Shown here: positions 1-7,787 of the stretch, piece by piece | How positions within the stretch are numbered: the first letter of the stretch is position 1 | Layout of the letters: each line of letters begins with the position of its first letter | Assembly (NCBI GenBank): GCA_937868765.1 | Contig: CALMNL010000010.1 | Span: 175,619 to 239,618, forward strand | Reading direction: 5' to 3' | Source of the DNA: an uncultured Desulfatitalea sp. | GTDB taxonomy: Bacteria; Desulfobacterota; Desulfobacteria; Desulfobacterales; Desulfosarcinaceae | Length of the DNA: 64,000 bases | Translations under genes and position numbers: made by a program | Notes under the pieces: generated by a model | Told to the model about the DNA's origin: nothing | Seen by the model: only the letters and a program-made list of their open reading frames with translations | Databases searched by the model: none

Positions 1-88
1 TTTTCAAAGTATGCAATCGGCTCAAGGCCCCTATGGATGCCGAGGGCGCATGTTGAAATCACCTTCTACGTGTAGCATCTGGAAATTA

Positions 89-117
89 TTGACAAGCAAA
101 CGCATACAACCTAATAT
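89..117 (+). promoter_or_regulatory. sigma-70 type promoter of the ppiD-like gene
   Basis: A perfect -35 box TTGACA (89-94) is followed after 17 bases by TAATAT (112-117). The spacing is ideal and the element lies about 60 bases before the start codon at 180. Transcription would begin near 124. Sequence-only prediction. Confidence 0.65.
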
Positions 118-179
118 CGGCCCGCCGCATCGGCGCCGGGCCTATGCAAAGCGAATCTGTATGGAAGAGAGGAAACGGC

Positions 180-2075
180 ATGCTTAGTATAATGCGCAAA
201 CAAGCCGGCAGCTGGATTATCAAAATAATCCTTTTCGCCATCGTGGTAGTCTTCATCTTTTGGGGGGTGGGCAGCTTCCAGTCCAGGGAAGCAAACACGG
301 TGGCGAAGGTTAATGGCGAGATCATCCCTTACGAGGCCTATCGCGACGCATACAATCGATTGCGAGACCAGTTTCGTCGCGCTTATGGTGGCGCCCTGGA
401 TGAAGCTGCGCTCAAAGGCCTCCGCCTCAATGAGCAGGCGCTGGACCAGATCGTCAATCGTGTCTTGATGCTGCAGGAGGCAAGGCGCTTAAACCTGCAG
501 ATTTCGGAAAAAGCACTTGATGAGGCCATCTTTCAAATACCTGCATTCCAGAACAACGGTGTTTTCGACCAGGAACGCGCCAGAATGGTTTTGGGCCAGA
601 GCAATATTTCCACCGCCGAATTTCGGAAAAACTACCGGGACGACTTGGTGCTGAATAAGCTCCGAGCCCTGGTGCTGGACGGTATCGATACCACGGAAGC
701 GGAAGCGCGCGAATGGTATGATTGGTATGGTGCGGAAGTGAACTTGGAATACCTTTTCTTCCCGACCAAACGCTACCAGGATATTACCCTCAAGGAAGAG
801 GAAATCGCGGAATATTTCAAAACCCACGAATCAGATTATCTCACCGAACCCAAAGTCAAAGCGAACTATCTCTTTTTCGACCCCAATGCGTTCAAATCAC
901 AGGTGGCTATCTCCAAGGAACAGATCGAGGCTTATTACAACAGCCATAAGGCCGAATTTGTAACCGAAAAAACGGTCGAAGCGCGCCACATTCTGTTGAA
1001 ACTGGATGCTAACGCCGACCAGAAGCAGGTGGATGAAAAGAAGCAAGAGGTCGACAAGATATACAAGATGGCCAAGGAGGGCAAAGATTTCGCCGAACTT
1101 GCCAAACAATACTCTGAAGATTCCTCGAGGGAGCAAGGGGGCTATTTAGGCGCTTTTAAAAAAGATGCCATGGTGGCGCCTTTTGCCGAAAAGGCCTTTT
1201 CCCTGAAACCCGGCGAAATCAGCGAGCCGTTCCGTACCGAATTTGGCTGGCATATTATCAAGGTGGAAAAGATCAACGAGGCGCAAACCACGAGCTTGGA
1301 AGCAGCCAGCGAAAACATCAGGAAAAAACTCGTTGAAGAAAAGGCGCGTGAATTGGCCCGGCAGAAGGCCGAAGCCATTTATGACACCCTTTTTGATGGA
1401 GAAGATCTCGCCAAAGCGGCCAAAGCCCATGATCTTACCGTGCGAACCACCGACTTTTTCAGTGCCAAGGGGCTGACGGACCAGAGCCTCGGCAATCCCC
1501 AAAAATTTGCAGAAGTGGCTTTCTCGCTGGAGAAAATGGCCATCAGCGAAGTCCTGGATCTTGGGAACGGGTATTACCTGCTTCAGGTCGTCGACCGTCA
1601 GGAGGCCGCCGTGCCGGCGCTGGAAGCGGTGAAAGAACGGGTCCGGGAGGATCTGGCCCAGAAACGCCGCGCCGAGCGAGCCAAGGCCGATGCCGAAGCA
1701 TGCCTGGCCCAGATCAAACAGGGTAAGACGCTAAGCGAAGCCGGAGCTCAATATGATCTCCAGCCTTTGCAGACCGGTTTTTTCAAGCGCGGCGAGGCCA
1801 TCCCCAAGATCGGCTACGATCCTCAAATCAGTGCAGCGGCCTTCGAGCTCAAGTCCGATAAGGCATTGGCCGATAAAGCCTACGAGGGCACAGATGGATG
1901 GTACCTGATCCAACTCAAGGAACGCAAACCGCCCGCGGCCGATGATTTTTCCAAAGAAAAAGAGAACATAATCAAACGCTTGACAGAGCAGAAAAAACAA
2001 TCAGCTTTCGGACAATGGTTGGCCGATCTGAGGGCCAGAGGAAAACTCGACATCAATTATAAACTGATTCAATAA
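180..2075 (+). CDS. ppiD: PpiD/SurA-like periplasmic peptidyl-prolyl isomerase
   Basis: A membrane-anchored foldase that should help fold outer-membrane and periplasmic proteins. The 631-residue product has a short cytoplasmic N-terminus, one membrane segment (about residues 11-33), a SurA_N-like helical region (about 40-200), then one parvulin domain (about 262-362) with the signatures ARHILLK, QGGYLG and GWHIIKV. The C-terminal third looks like a second, degenerate parvulin-type unit, as in PpiD. I chose ATG 180 because AGAGAGGA lies just upstream; an in-frame ATG at 144 would add 12 residues that fit the signal-anchor poorly. A -35/-10 pair stands at 89-117. E. coli PpiD is of similar length (about 620). 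Confidence 0.85.
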   Translation: MLSIMRKQAGSWIIKIILFAIVVVFIFWGVGSFQSREANTVAKVNGEIIPYEAYRDAYNRLRDQFRRAYGGALDEAALKGLRLNEQALDQIVNRVLMLQEARRLNLQISEKALDEAIFQIPAFQNNGVFDQERARMVLGQSNISTAEFRKNYRDDLVLNKLRALVLDGIDTTEAEAREWYDWYGAEVNLEYLFFPTKRYQDITLKEEEIAEYFKTHESDYLTEPKVKANYLFFDPNAFKSQVAISKEQIEAYYNSHKAEFVTEKTVEARHILLKLDANADQKQVDEKKQEVDKIYKMAKEGKDFAELAKQYSEDSSREQGGYLGAFKKDAMVAPFAEKAFSLKPGEISEPFRTEFGWHIIKVEKINEAQTTSLEAASENIRKKLVEEKARELARQKAEAIYDTLFDGEDLAKAAKAHDLTVRTTDFFSAKGLTDQSLGNPQKFAEVAFSLEKMAISEVLDLGNGYYLLQVVDRQEAAVPALEAVKERVREDLAQKRRAERAKADAEACLAQIKQGKTLSEAGAQYDLQPLQTGFFKRGEAIPKIGYDPQISAAAFELKSDKALADKAYEGTDGWYLIQLKERKPPAADDFSKEKENIIKRLTEQKKQSAFGQWLADLRARGKLDINYKLIQ

Positions 2076-2100
2076 ATAACGGCCTCTTTCACGGCGATAT

Positions 2101-2135
2101 CCGCCGCGCGCCTTATAAATTACGGCGCGCGGCGG
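2101..2135 (+). terminator. perfect 12-bp GC stem-loop behind ppiD
   Basis: Positions 2101-2112 are exactly complementary to 2124-2135 with an 11-base AT-rich loop. There is no T-run after the stem, so it is not a textbook intrinsic terminator; it may act as an mRNA 3' end stabiliser or attenuator before the small gene at 2198. Confidence 0.5.
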
Positions 2136-2197
2136 GTAAGGTAAGAAAGAGGTGGTTGTATGCACACAAAAAATGATTCGTCTGGTCCGGAGGGCGC

Positions 2198-2431
2198 ATG
2201 TCTGTAGATTCCGCAACCCAGAAAGAAAAGCGGCACGTCAGTAAAAAATGCCCCGAATGTTATGAATACGTGCCTTTGGATGCCAAACGGTGCCCTTCCT
2301 GTAAGGTTCGTCTCGGAGGGGTCAACGAGCATGGCATGGCCGAGCGCTTGACCAACTGGAAAGCCTACATCATTTGTATCGCCTTGTGGCTTTTCCTGGC
2401 TTTTTATGTGAAGTGGGCCTTTTTCCAATAA
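2198..2431 (+). CDS. small zinc-ribbon membrane protein
   Basis: A 77-residue protein with an N-terminal four-cysteine zinc ribbon (C18, C21, C32, C35, pattern CPEC...CPSC) and one C-terminal membrane helix (about 55-75). GGAGG lies four bases before the ATG. It follows the ppiD-like gene in the same direction and ends three bases from the convergent DUF47 gene. Such ribbon-plus-helix proteins are common and mostly uncharacterised; a role in binding a partner at the membrane is only a guess. The reading frame is supported by the clean SD and the spaced Cys pairs. Confidence 0.7.
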   Translation: MSVDSATQKEKRHVSKKCPECYEYVPLDAKRCPSCKVRLGGVNEHGMAERLTNWKAYIICIALWLFLAFYVKWAFFQ

Positions 2432-2434
2432 AGC

Positions 2435-3103
2435 CTACTTGGCCAGCATGGCCCGCATCATGTCTCCCGCATTTTCCGCATGATCTGCAATGGAGCCGAT
2501 TATTTCCGCAAGCCGCACCATATGAAAAACTGTTACCGCATCGATCGGCAAGTGAAAAGCCGCTCTCTTAATCCTGTCTTCGATGATGTCGGCTTCATGC
2601 TCCTGGCGGCGTAGTGTGCGGATTATATCCTTGACGTAGATGCGCTGCTTTTCATTATAAGTTCGGAAATACTTGCGTGCTTCGGCCACCATCTTGCTCA
2701 ACTCTTCGATGGGATCGATGACGGCATCCACCAGAAGCAGGATATCCTTTTCCAGATCCGCTGGTATGCCGGTATCTGGCCGATAGGAGATCCAATCGAG
2801 TACGTCTTCTACGGCATCCAATACTCCGTCTTGTTCCCGTAAATAGCGAAATAGCTGAAATTTGCTCACCGGCATGAGGGTGCCGATGGGCAGGTGTCCG
2901 CGGATACGTCGTTTGATCGCGTCGGCCTCGTGCTCAAGGCGTTCGACTTCGGCGTGCAGTTCTGAAAAAGTCTGGCATTTCTGTGAGATATGGCACTCAA
3001 TGGCTTGCTGAAATGCCCAGGCGCATTCCTTGACCTTCTCGGCGTGTTCCTGAAGACCTTCAAAAGGCGAAGTCAAAAACATGGACAATATCGGCAAACG
3101 CAT
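2435..3103 (-). CDS. DUF47/PhoU-like protein, TIGR00153 family
   Basis: A 222-residue all-helical protein related to PhoU, in the family encoded beside PiT phosphate permeases. It is rich in paired acidic/His motifs typical of the metal-binding helices (HEADAIKRRI near residue 60, HEADIIEDRI near 168, DHAENAG near 210). It lies nine bases downstream of the permease gene on the same strand, so the two form an operon. By family it is expected to modulate the permease or phosphate signalling; the exact action is not established. Confidence 0.85.
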   Translation of the reverse strand: MRLPILSMFLTSPFEGLQEHAEKVKECAWAFQQAIECHISQKCQTFSELHAEVERLEHEADAIKRRIRGHLPIGTLMPVSKFQLFRYLREQDGVLDAVEDVLDWISYRPDTGIPADLEKDILLLVDAVIDPIEELSKMVAEARKYFRTYNEKQRIYVKDIIRTLRRQEHEADIIEDRIKRAAFHLPIDAVTVFHMVRLAEIIGSIADHAENAGDMMRAMLAK

Positions 3104-3112
3104 GGCGCCCTC

Positions 3113-4342
3113 CTAATTGATGATCCATGAGAGGATTTTATAAACCAGCATGCTGGTAACGGCCGCCGCGGGAACCGTTAAGATCCAGTAAAGCATAATT
3201 TGTAACACTATACGAAGATTGACCGCTTCCACTCCTCGCGCGATGCCTACTCCCATAACCCCGCCCACCGCCGCATGGGTCGTTGAAACTGGTAAACCCA
3301 GCTTGGACGCCAGCAGTACGGTGGTGGCAGCGGCAAACTCCACGGCGAACCCGCGGGTGTTGGTCAACGTCGTGATCTTGTGTCCCATGGTGAACATTAC
3401 CCGGTGGCCGGCCATCCAGATACCGCAAGCGATGCCGGCACCGCCGAAGAGCAGCAAGAAAAAAGGGACGGGTATCTGGGTGCCGACAGTGCCGGTTTTG
3501 ACCACGAAATAGATGACTGCCAGGGGGCCGATGGCATTGGCCACATCGTTGGCTCCTTGCGCCAGTGCCATATAGCAGGCAGTGCCAACCTGAATGTTGC
3601 GAAAAACGCCTTCGGCTCCATCTATTTTCTTGCGTATGGCGGCCTTGTGCAGCAGTTTCCTTCCGAGAAATCCTATTATCACAGAAACTAGGATGGCCAT
3701 GCCCAATGCGACATTGGGATCCAGCGCGAGACGTTTGCCCAGCGGGGTTTTGAAAACAAAGGACAACATGACGATGAAACAGGTCATCCCGATAAAAACA
3801 GGCGATAACCGAATGGCGATGCTCAGATCGTTGCCACGAGATAATATGAAGCGCACGATGACTCGAAAAACTACGAAGGAGATGATCAGGCTGAAAGCAG
3901 GGGAGATGATCCAACTTATAACCACAGCTCCCAATTTGCTCCAATGGATGACATCCCAGCCCCCGGCCATGATACCGAAACCGATCATGGCGCCTACAAT
4001 GGCATGGGTTGTGGAAACGGGCAGTGATTTCCATGTGGCGAAAGAAATCCAGAGCGCTGACGAAAGCAGGGCAGCCAGCCCGCCGATCAACGCCATATTG
4101 GGGTCGGAGAGGATCTGAGTGGATACGATGCCTTTTCGGATGGTGTCCGTAACATGCGAGCCGATGAAGGTCGCTCCGAGCACGTTGAGAATTGCGGCCA
4201 GGTAAACGGCCTGGCGGACAGTAATCGCTTTGGCGCCCACTGAAGAAGCCATCGCATTGGCCACGTCGTTGGCACCGATATTCCAAGACATGTAAAAGCC
4301 GAAAATATAGCCGGCGATTAGAATGAAATATTCACTGGGCAT
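3113..4342 (-). CDS. pit: low-affinity inorganic phosphate transporter, PiT family
   Basis: An inner-membrane permease of 409 residues, expected to import phosphate (often as a metal-phosphate complex) with a cation gradient. The two inverted halves each carry the family signature GANDVANA (near residues 23 and 265), and both halves contain a P-V-S-T-T-H-A motif, which is diagnostic. About ten hydrophobic segments are visible. It is the first gene of a two-gene operon with the DUF47 protein. The start is ATG 4342. No pho box was recognised upstream, so regulation by phosphate cannot be argued from sequence. Confidence 0.92.
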   Translation of the reverse strand: MPSEYFILIAGYIFGFYMSWNIGANDVANAMASSVGAKAITVRQAVYLAAILNVLGATFIGSHVTDTIRKGIVSTQILSDPNMALIGGLAALLSSALWISFATWKSLPVSTTHAIVGAMIGFGIMAGGWDVIHWSKLGAVVISWIISPAFSLIISFVVFRVIVRFILSRGNDLSIAIRLSPVFIGMTCFIVMLSFVFKTPLGKRLALDPNVALGMAILVSVIIGFLGRKLLHKAAIRKKIDGAEGVFRNIQVGTACYMALAQGANDVANAIGPLAVIYFVVKTGTVGTQIPVPFFLLLFGGAGIACGIWMAGHRVMFTMGHKITTLTNTRGFAVEFAAATTVLLASKLGLPVSTTHAAVGGVMGVGIARGVEAVNLRIVLQIMLYWILTVPAAAVTSMLVYKILSWIIN

Positions 4343-4487
4343 CTGAATAGTGTGCCGCTCCTGATGAATTCATTCCGCCTTTCAAGCGGTGCCGTTGCCC
4401 CGGCATAAAAATCGAGTTGGTGATAGCATGGCCCATGCCCGATGACAACCCAAAGTGCCATGCGTTGTGATCCGCTCATCGCAAGCA

Positions 4488-6497
4488 TCAGGACATGTTG
4501 CGAGGATCAAAAAAGCGGTGCTCCATCAGATCCGCAGGAACCGCTTCCAGAAAACGCGAAGGCTCGTAAAGGACCGATTGGGTGGCGCGGTCAAAAACCT
4601 CTTGGGGGTAGGTGATAAATAGCTGATGTTGTGCCCGTGTGGCGGCGACATACATCAGGCGGCGTTCCTCTTCCATAGACTCGGGTTTTTCGATGGATTG
4701 ATACGTCGGGAATCGTCCGTCCAGGGCCCAGATGATAAAGACAGTGTCCCATTCCAGCCCTTTGGCGGAATGAATCGTGGATAGAGTGAGGCGATCCTCA
4801 ATCACGGGGTCGGCGGCCATTTCACCAGAAATGGCTGTATTGGGGGGTTCCAACGCCATATCCGCCAGGAAGTCATCCAGCCGCTCGTCATAGCGCTCCA
4901 TAATGGAGATCAGTTGCTCGATGTCGCGAATTCTGCGCGGGTGGTCATCATAATGTTCCTGAAGGATGGGCAGATAATATTTCAAGACAAGCAAGCCTTG
5001 CTGGGCGACCGCATGGCCCGGTTGTGCATCCATGGCAGTGATCAACTCCTTGAGCCGATCCAGCGCTGGATTGCTTTTTGGTTTCAACTTGGCTGTCAAC
5101 AGGCCCGTTGCGCCTTTGCCTTCAGCCAGCACGGCCTCGAATATCCGCTGGGCGCTCTGGGGGCCGATCTTTTTGACGAGCAGCAGTACACGGTACCAAC
5201 TGAGGCGGTCCCGCGGCGAGGCAAGGATCTTCATATGGGCGATAACATCTTTGATGTGGGCCGATTCACTGAATTTGAACCCTCCCACCTTGACAAATGG
5301 AATTCCGCCGCGGCTCAATTCCAATTCAAGGTCAAAGGAGTGAAAGCTCGCCCGGAATAATACGGCGATGCGCTGGAGCGAAAGCCCCTGATTTTTGAGT
5401 CGTGCAATTTCCCGTACGATGAACCGGGACTGGGCGTTCTCTCCGGCCGCAGCAACCAGTGTCGGTGGCTTTCCGCCACTCCTTCGGGTGAACAGATGTT
5501 TGGAGTATTTTTCAGCTGCCGGTGCGATCAAGGCATTGGTTACATCCAGGATCGGCTGCAGGCTGCGATAGTTTTCCTCCAGCTTGATGATCCGGGTTCC
5601 CGGAAAGCGGTTGGGAAAGTCGATGATGTTTTTGAAGTTGGCGCCACGAAAGGCATAAATGCTCTGGGCATCGTCTCCCACCACCATGACATTATTCCGT
5701 GGGGCGGCAAGTAGTGTAACGATGTCGGCCTGGATCCGGTTGGTATCCTGGTACTCGTCGACCATCAGGTATTCGTAATGGAGGGCGAGTCGCTCGCGGA
5801 CATCTTCATGTTCCCGGAGCAAGCGATGCAGGTACACCAGCAGGTCATCATAATCGAGAAAATGGTGCTCGTGTTTGCGAGTCCCATAAAGCTGCCAAAT
5901 TTGCTGAATGTGTTCCCTCTGGGCGCTGAAATGCGGATACTCTTCATAAATGATATCTTCAAGGTTGATCCCTGTGTTAACGGTGCGGCTGAAAATGGAA
6001 GCCAGAGTGGCCTTCCGTGGCAATGTATGGCCTTCGTCGGCAGAACCAACTTCTTTACGGATCAGACTTATCAGGTCTTCGGAGTCGGCGCGGTCGATGA
6101 TGGAGAAACCCTGGGGGAAGCCAATCCTGTTTGCAAAGCGCCGCAAAATGCCGTTGGCGAATGAGTGAAATGTGCCGCCGGACACTTCCTGGCAGCGCTT
6201 ATCCAGAAGGAGCGAAGCACGGCGGAGCATCTCCTGGGAGGCTTTGCGCGTAAAAGAGAGCAATAAAATGGTGCTGGGCGTGATGCCTTCTTCCACCAGT
6301 CGTGCGACACGGTATGTCAGAGTGCGCGTTTTGCCGCTTCCAGCGCCTGCGATCACCAGCAATGGTCCTGCGCCGAATGTCACGGCTTCATATTGGGCCG
6401 AATTCAGCACCTTCCTGTAATCGATGCGCCCGTCAGGCAACCGCGCATCCGAGGCGCGCTCGGGCACGAATGAAATTGTTTCAGAAGACAGCGGCAT
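4488..6497 (-). CDS. UvrD/PcrA-type superfamily 1 DNA helicase
   Basis: A 3'-5' ATP-dependent DNA helicase of 669 residues. The SF1 motifs appear in order: Q-motif NSAQYEAV, Walker A GAGSGKT (51-57), DEYQDT (motif II), VGDDAQSIYAFRGA (III), the LEENYRS region (IV), TIHSAKGLEWD (V) and YVAATRA (VI). It is somewhat shorter than PcrA/UvrD (about 720-750) and lacks the usual C-terminal extension, so it may be a Rep-like or clade-specific member; I therefore give no symbol. It stands alone on the minus strand. Likely roles are repair and clearing of replication forks (family knowledge). Confidence 0.9.
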   Translation of the reverse strand: MPLSSETISFVPERASDARLPDGRIDYRKVLNSAQYEAVTFGAGPLLVIAGAGSGKTRTLTYRVARLVEEGITPSTILLLSFTRKASQEMLRRASLLLDKRCQEVSGGTFHSFANGILRRFANRIGFPQGFSIIDRADSEDLISLIRKEVGSADEGHTLPRKATLASIFSRTVNTGINLEDIIYEEYPHFSAQREHIQQIWQLYGTRKHEHHFLDYDDLLVYLHRLLREHEDVRERLALHYEYLMVDEYQDTNRIQADIVTLLAAPRNNVMVVGDDAQSIYAFRGANFKNIIDFPNRFPGTRIIKLEENYRSLQPILDVTNALIAPAAEKYSKHLFTRRSGGKPPTLVAAAGENAQSRFIVREIARLKNQGLSLQRIAVLFRASFHSFDLELELSRGGIPFVKVGGFKFSESAHIKDVIAHMKILASPRDRLSWYRVLLLVKKIGPQSAQRIFEAVLAEGKGATGLLTAKLKPKSNPALDRLKELITAMDAQPGHAVAQQGLLVLKYYLPILQEHYDDHPRRIRDIEQLISIMERYDERLDDFLADMALEPPNTAISGEMAADPVIEDRLTLSTIHSAKGLEWDTVFIIWALDGRFPTYQSIEKPESMEEERRLMYVAATRAQHQLFITYPQEVFDRATQSVLYEPSRFLEAVPADLMEHRFFDPRNMS

Positions 6498-7087
6498 GCG
6501 GTGATTGCTCCATGATTGATGTTATCCCACAAATATCGCATTTCCAGAGTGTATGGCAGACCTAAGGTGTTTGCGGTGGTTTGTCAAGCCGTGTCATGCC
6601 TGCTCGCGAACAGCCTGCTGTGAAAGAGAATGGGTCAGATAAGAAAAAACTTTAGAAGAAAGTTAAAAGGTAAATGTCAAAAATATTTTAAGAAACAAAT
6701 GGTTATGTGGAGTTCGATTTTTTTTTGAATCGGAAGATGGCTTAAAAGATAACCGTGTTGCTGAAATTATTGGCAGCTGACGCTTCAGAGATGGGAAAAG
6801 CATAGTCGGAAGTCTCCTCAAGCGGTCCCTTAGCTCCCGAAATTCATAAAAATTCCAGATCGGCACCAAAAACGTGCCGAAGAGGGGAAAAAGTGCTTTT
6901 TGCTTTTATCTTTCCAAATGTAGATCTGTCGCGGGATGGCGAAGAATTTTGAAAATGTCTGAAATCGTGAAGCAAAAAAATGCTACTTTTTTTACAAGAA
7001 GTTGTTGACAATCTATCGAGCATATATTAGGGCTGGCTTAAAGGGACTTTTTTTGTAACGAAATTAAAAGATTAAGGAGGTAGTAAT
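6498..7087. other. 590-bp AT-rich intergenic region
   Basis: Divergent spacer between the helicase gene and the Lys/Ala-rich protein gene. From about 6600 to 7080 it is markedly more AT-rich than its surroundings. It holds a small perfect hairpin (CGGCAC at 6861-6866 with GTGCCG at 6874-6879) and TTGACA at 7005-7010 with TATATT/TATTAG shortly after, probably part of the downstream promoter though the spacing is short. No convincing gene seen. Confidence 0.5.
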
Positions 7088-7459
7088 ATGCAGAAGGTTC
7101 AGACCCAGATCAAATCCCTAGAAAAGAATATTGCCGCATTGCAGAAAAAACTGGCCAAGCTAAAGGGCCAAGCCGCTGCCAAAGCCGGTGCGACCAAGAA
7201 AGCGGCCGCCAAGGCACCCAAGAAGGCGGCAGCTCCCAAGAAAAAAGCAGTCGTCAAAAAGGCAGCTGCTACAGAAGCCAAGGGTACGGTTCTGGAGAGC
7301 GTGCTCGAGGTGATCGGAAAGAGCCGTAACGGCGCTAATATCGCTGACCTCAAAGCCAAGACCAATCTCGAGTCCCGTCAACTGAGCAACGCGCTCTACA
7401 AGCTGAGCAAAAAGGGCCAGATCAAGACCATCAGCCGCGGCGTTTATGTGAAAGCATAG
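7088..7459 (+). CDS. Lys/Ala-rich histone H1-like protein with C-terminal winged-helix-like domain
   Basis: A 123-residue basic protein with three parts: an N-terminal heptad-like coiled coil (about 1-28), a low-complexity K/A/P tail-like middle (about 29-68, repeated AAKAP, KKAAA and PKKKA units resembling H1 and bacterial H1-like tails), and a C-terminal region (about 70-123) that looks like a small winged helix (ADLKAKTNLESRQLSNALYK, then a GVYV wing). It probably binds DNA as a nucleoid-associated protein; this is inference. The SD AAGGAGG is very strong, there is an AT-rich leader and a strong terminator, all suggesting high expression as a single-gene unit. Confidence 0.75.
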   Translation: MQKVQTQIKSLEKNIAALQKKLAKLKGQAAAKAGATKKAAAKAPKKAAAPKKKAVVKKAAATEAKGTVLESVLEVIGKSRNGANIADLKAKTNLESRQLSNALYKLSKKGQIKTISRGVYVKA

Positions 7460-7787
7460 AAATCGGGGCTGTATATGGCTGGATGATGCATCCATGCAAT
7501 GGACAGCATCCACCCTTGGCAAACTATTGAAGTGATAGGTTGCGCAAAAAGCTCTCAGTGCGCCCGTAATGGGATGCACTGAGAGCTTTTTTATTCTCAT
7601 TATTGTCCTGCGGCATGTGCAGCCAAGAGGCGCACACTCTTGTAAAGGTGGTTTCAATTGTTATTTTGCGCAACCGGTCAGCGCAAGACCATCGCCAAGC
7701 CGCGTTGCAGGCATGCGACGGTGGGGTGAGAACCCGCAAGACAAAGGCAACCTGCTATTACGAGAAGGTAAGACAAAGGAAAATGAC
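7460..7787 (+). other. 328-bp spacer with terminator and unassigned leader
   Basis: The first part carries the strong terminator at 7547-7592. The remaining 195 bases lead to the M16 peptidase gene and contain a G-rich hairpin-forming segment around 7720-7740 (GTGGGG, TGAGAA, CCCGC). I could not match it to a known riboswitch class. Confidence 0.4.
7547..7592 (+). terminator. strong intrinsic terminator after the H1-like gene
   Basis: A 15-bp perfect stem (7547-7561 with 7576-7590), 14-base loop, followed by a T-run. A-rich 5' side also makes it potentially bidirectional. Confidence 0.9.

Noticed and set aside
3138..4286. Second minus-strand open frame within pit
   Set aside because: Out-of-frame shadow of the permease, low-complexity product with no motif.
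4455..4475. Sigma-54-like TGGCAC on the minus strand upstream of pit
   Set aside because: No TTGC at the -12 position (reads GTTG).
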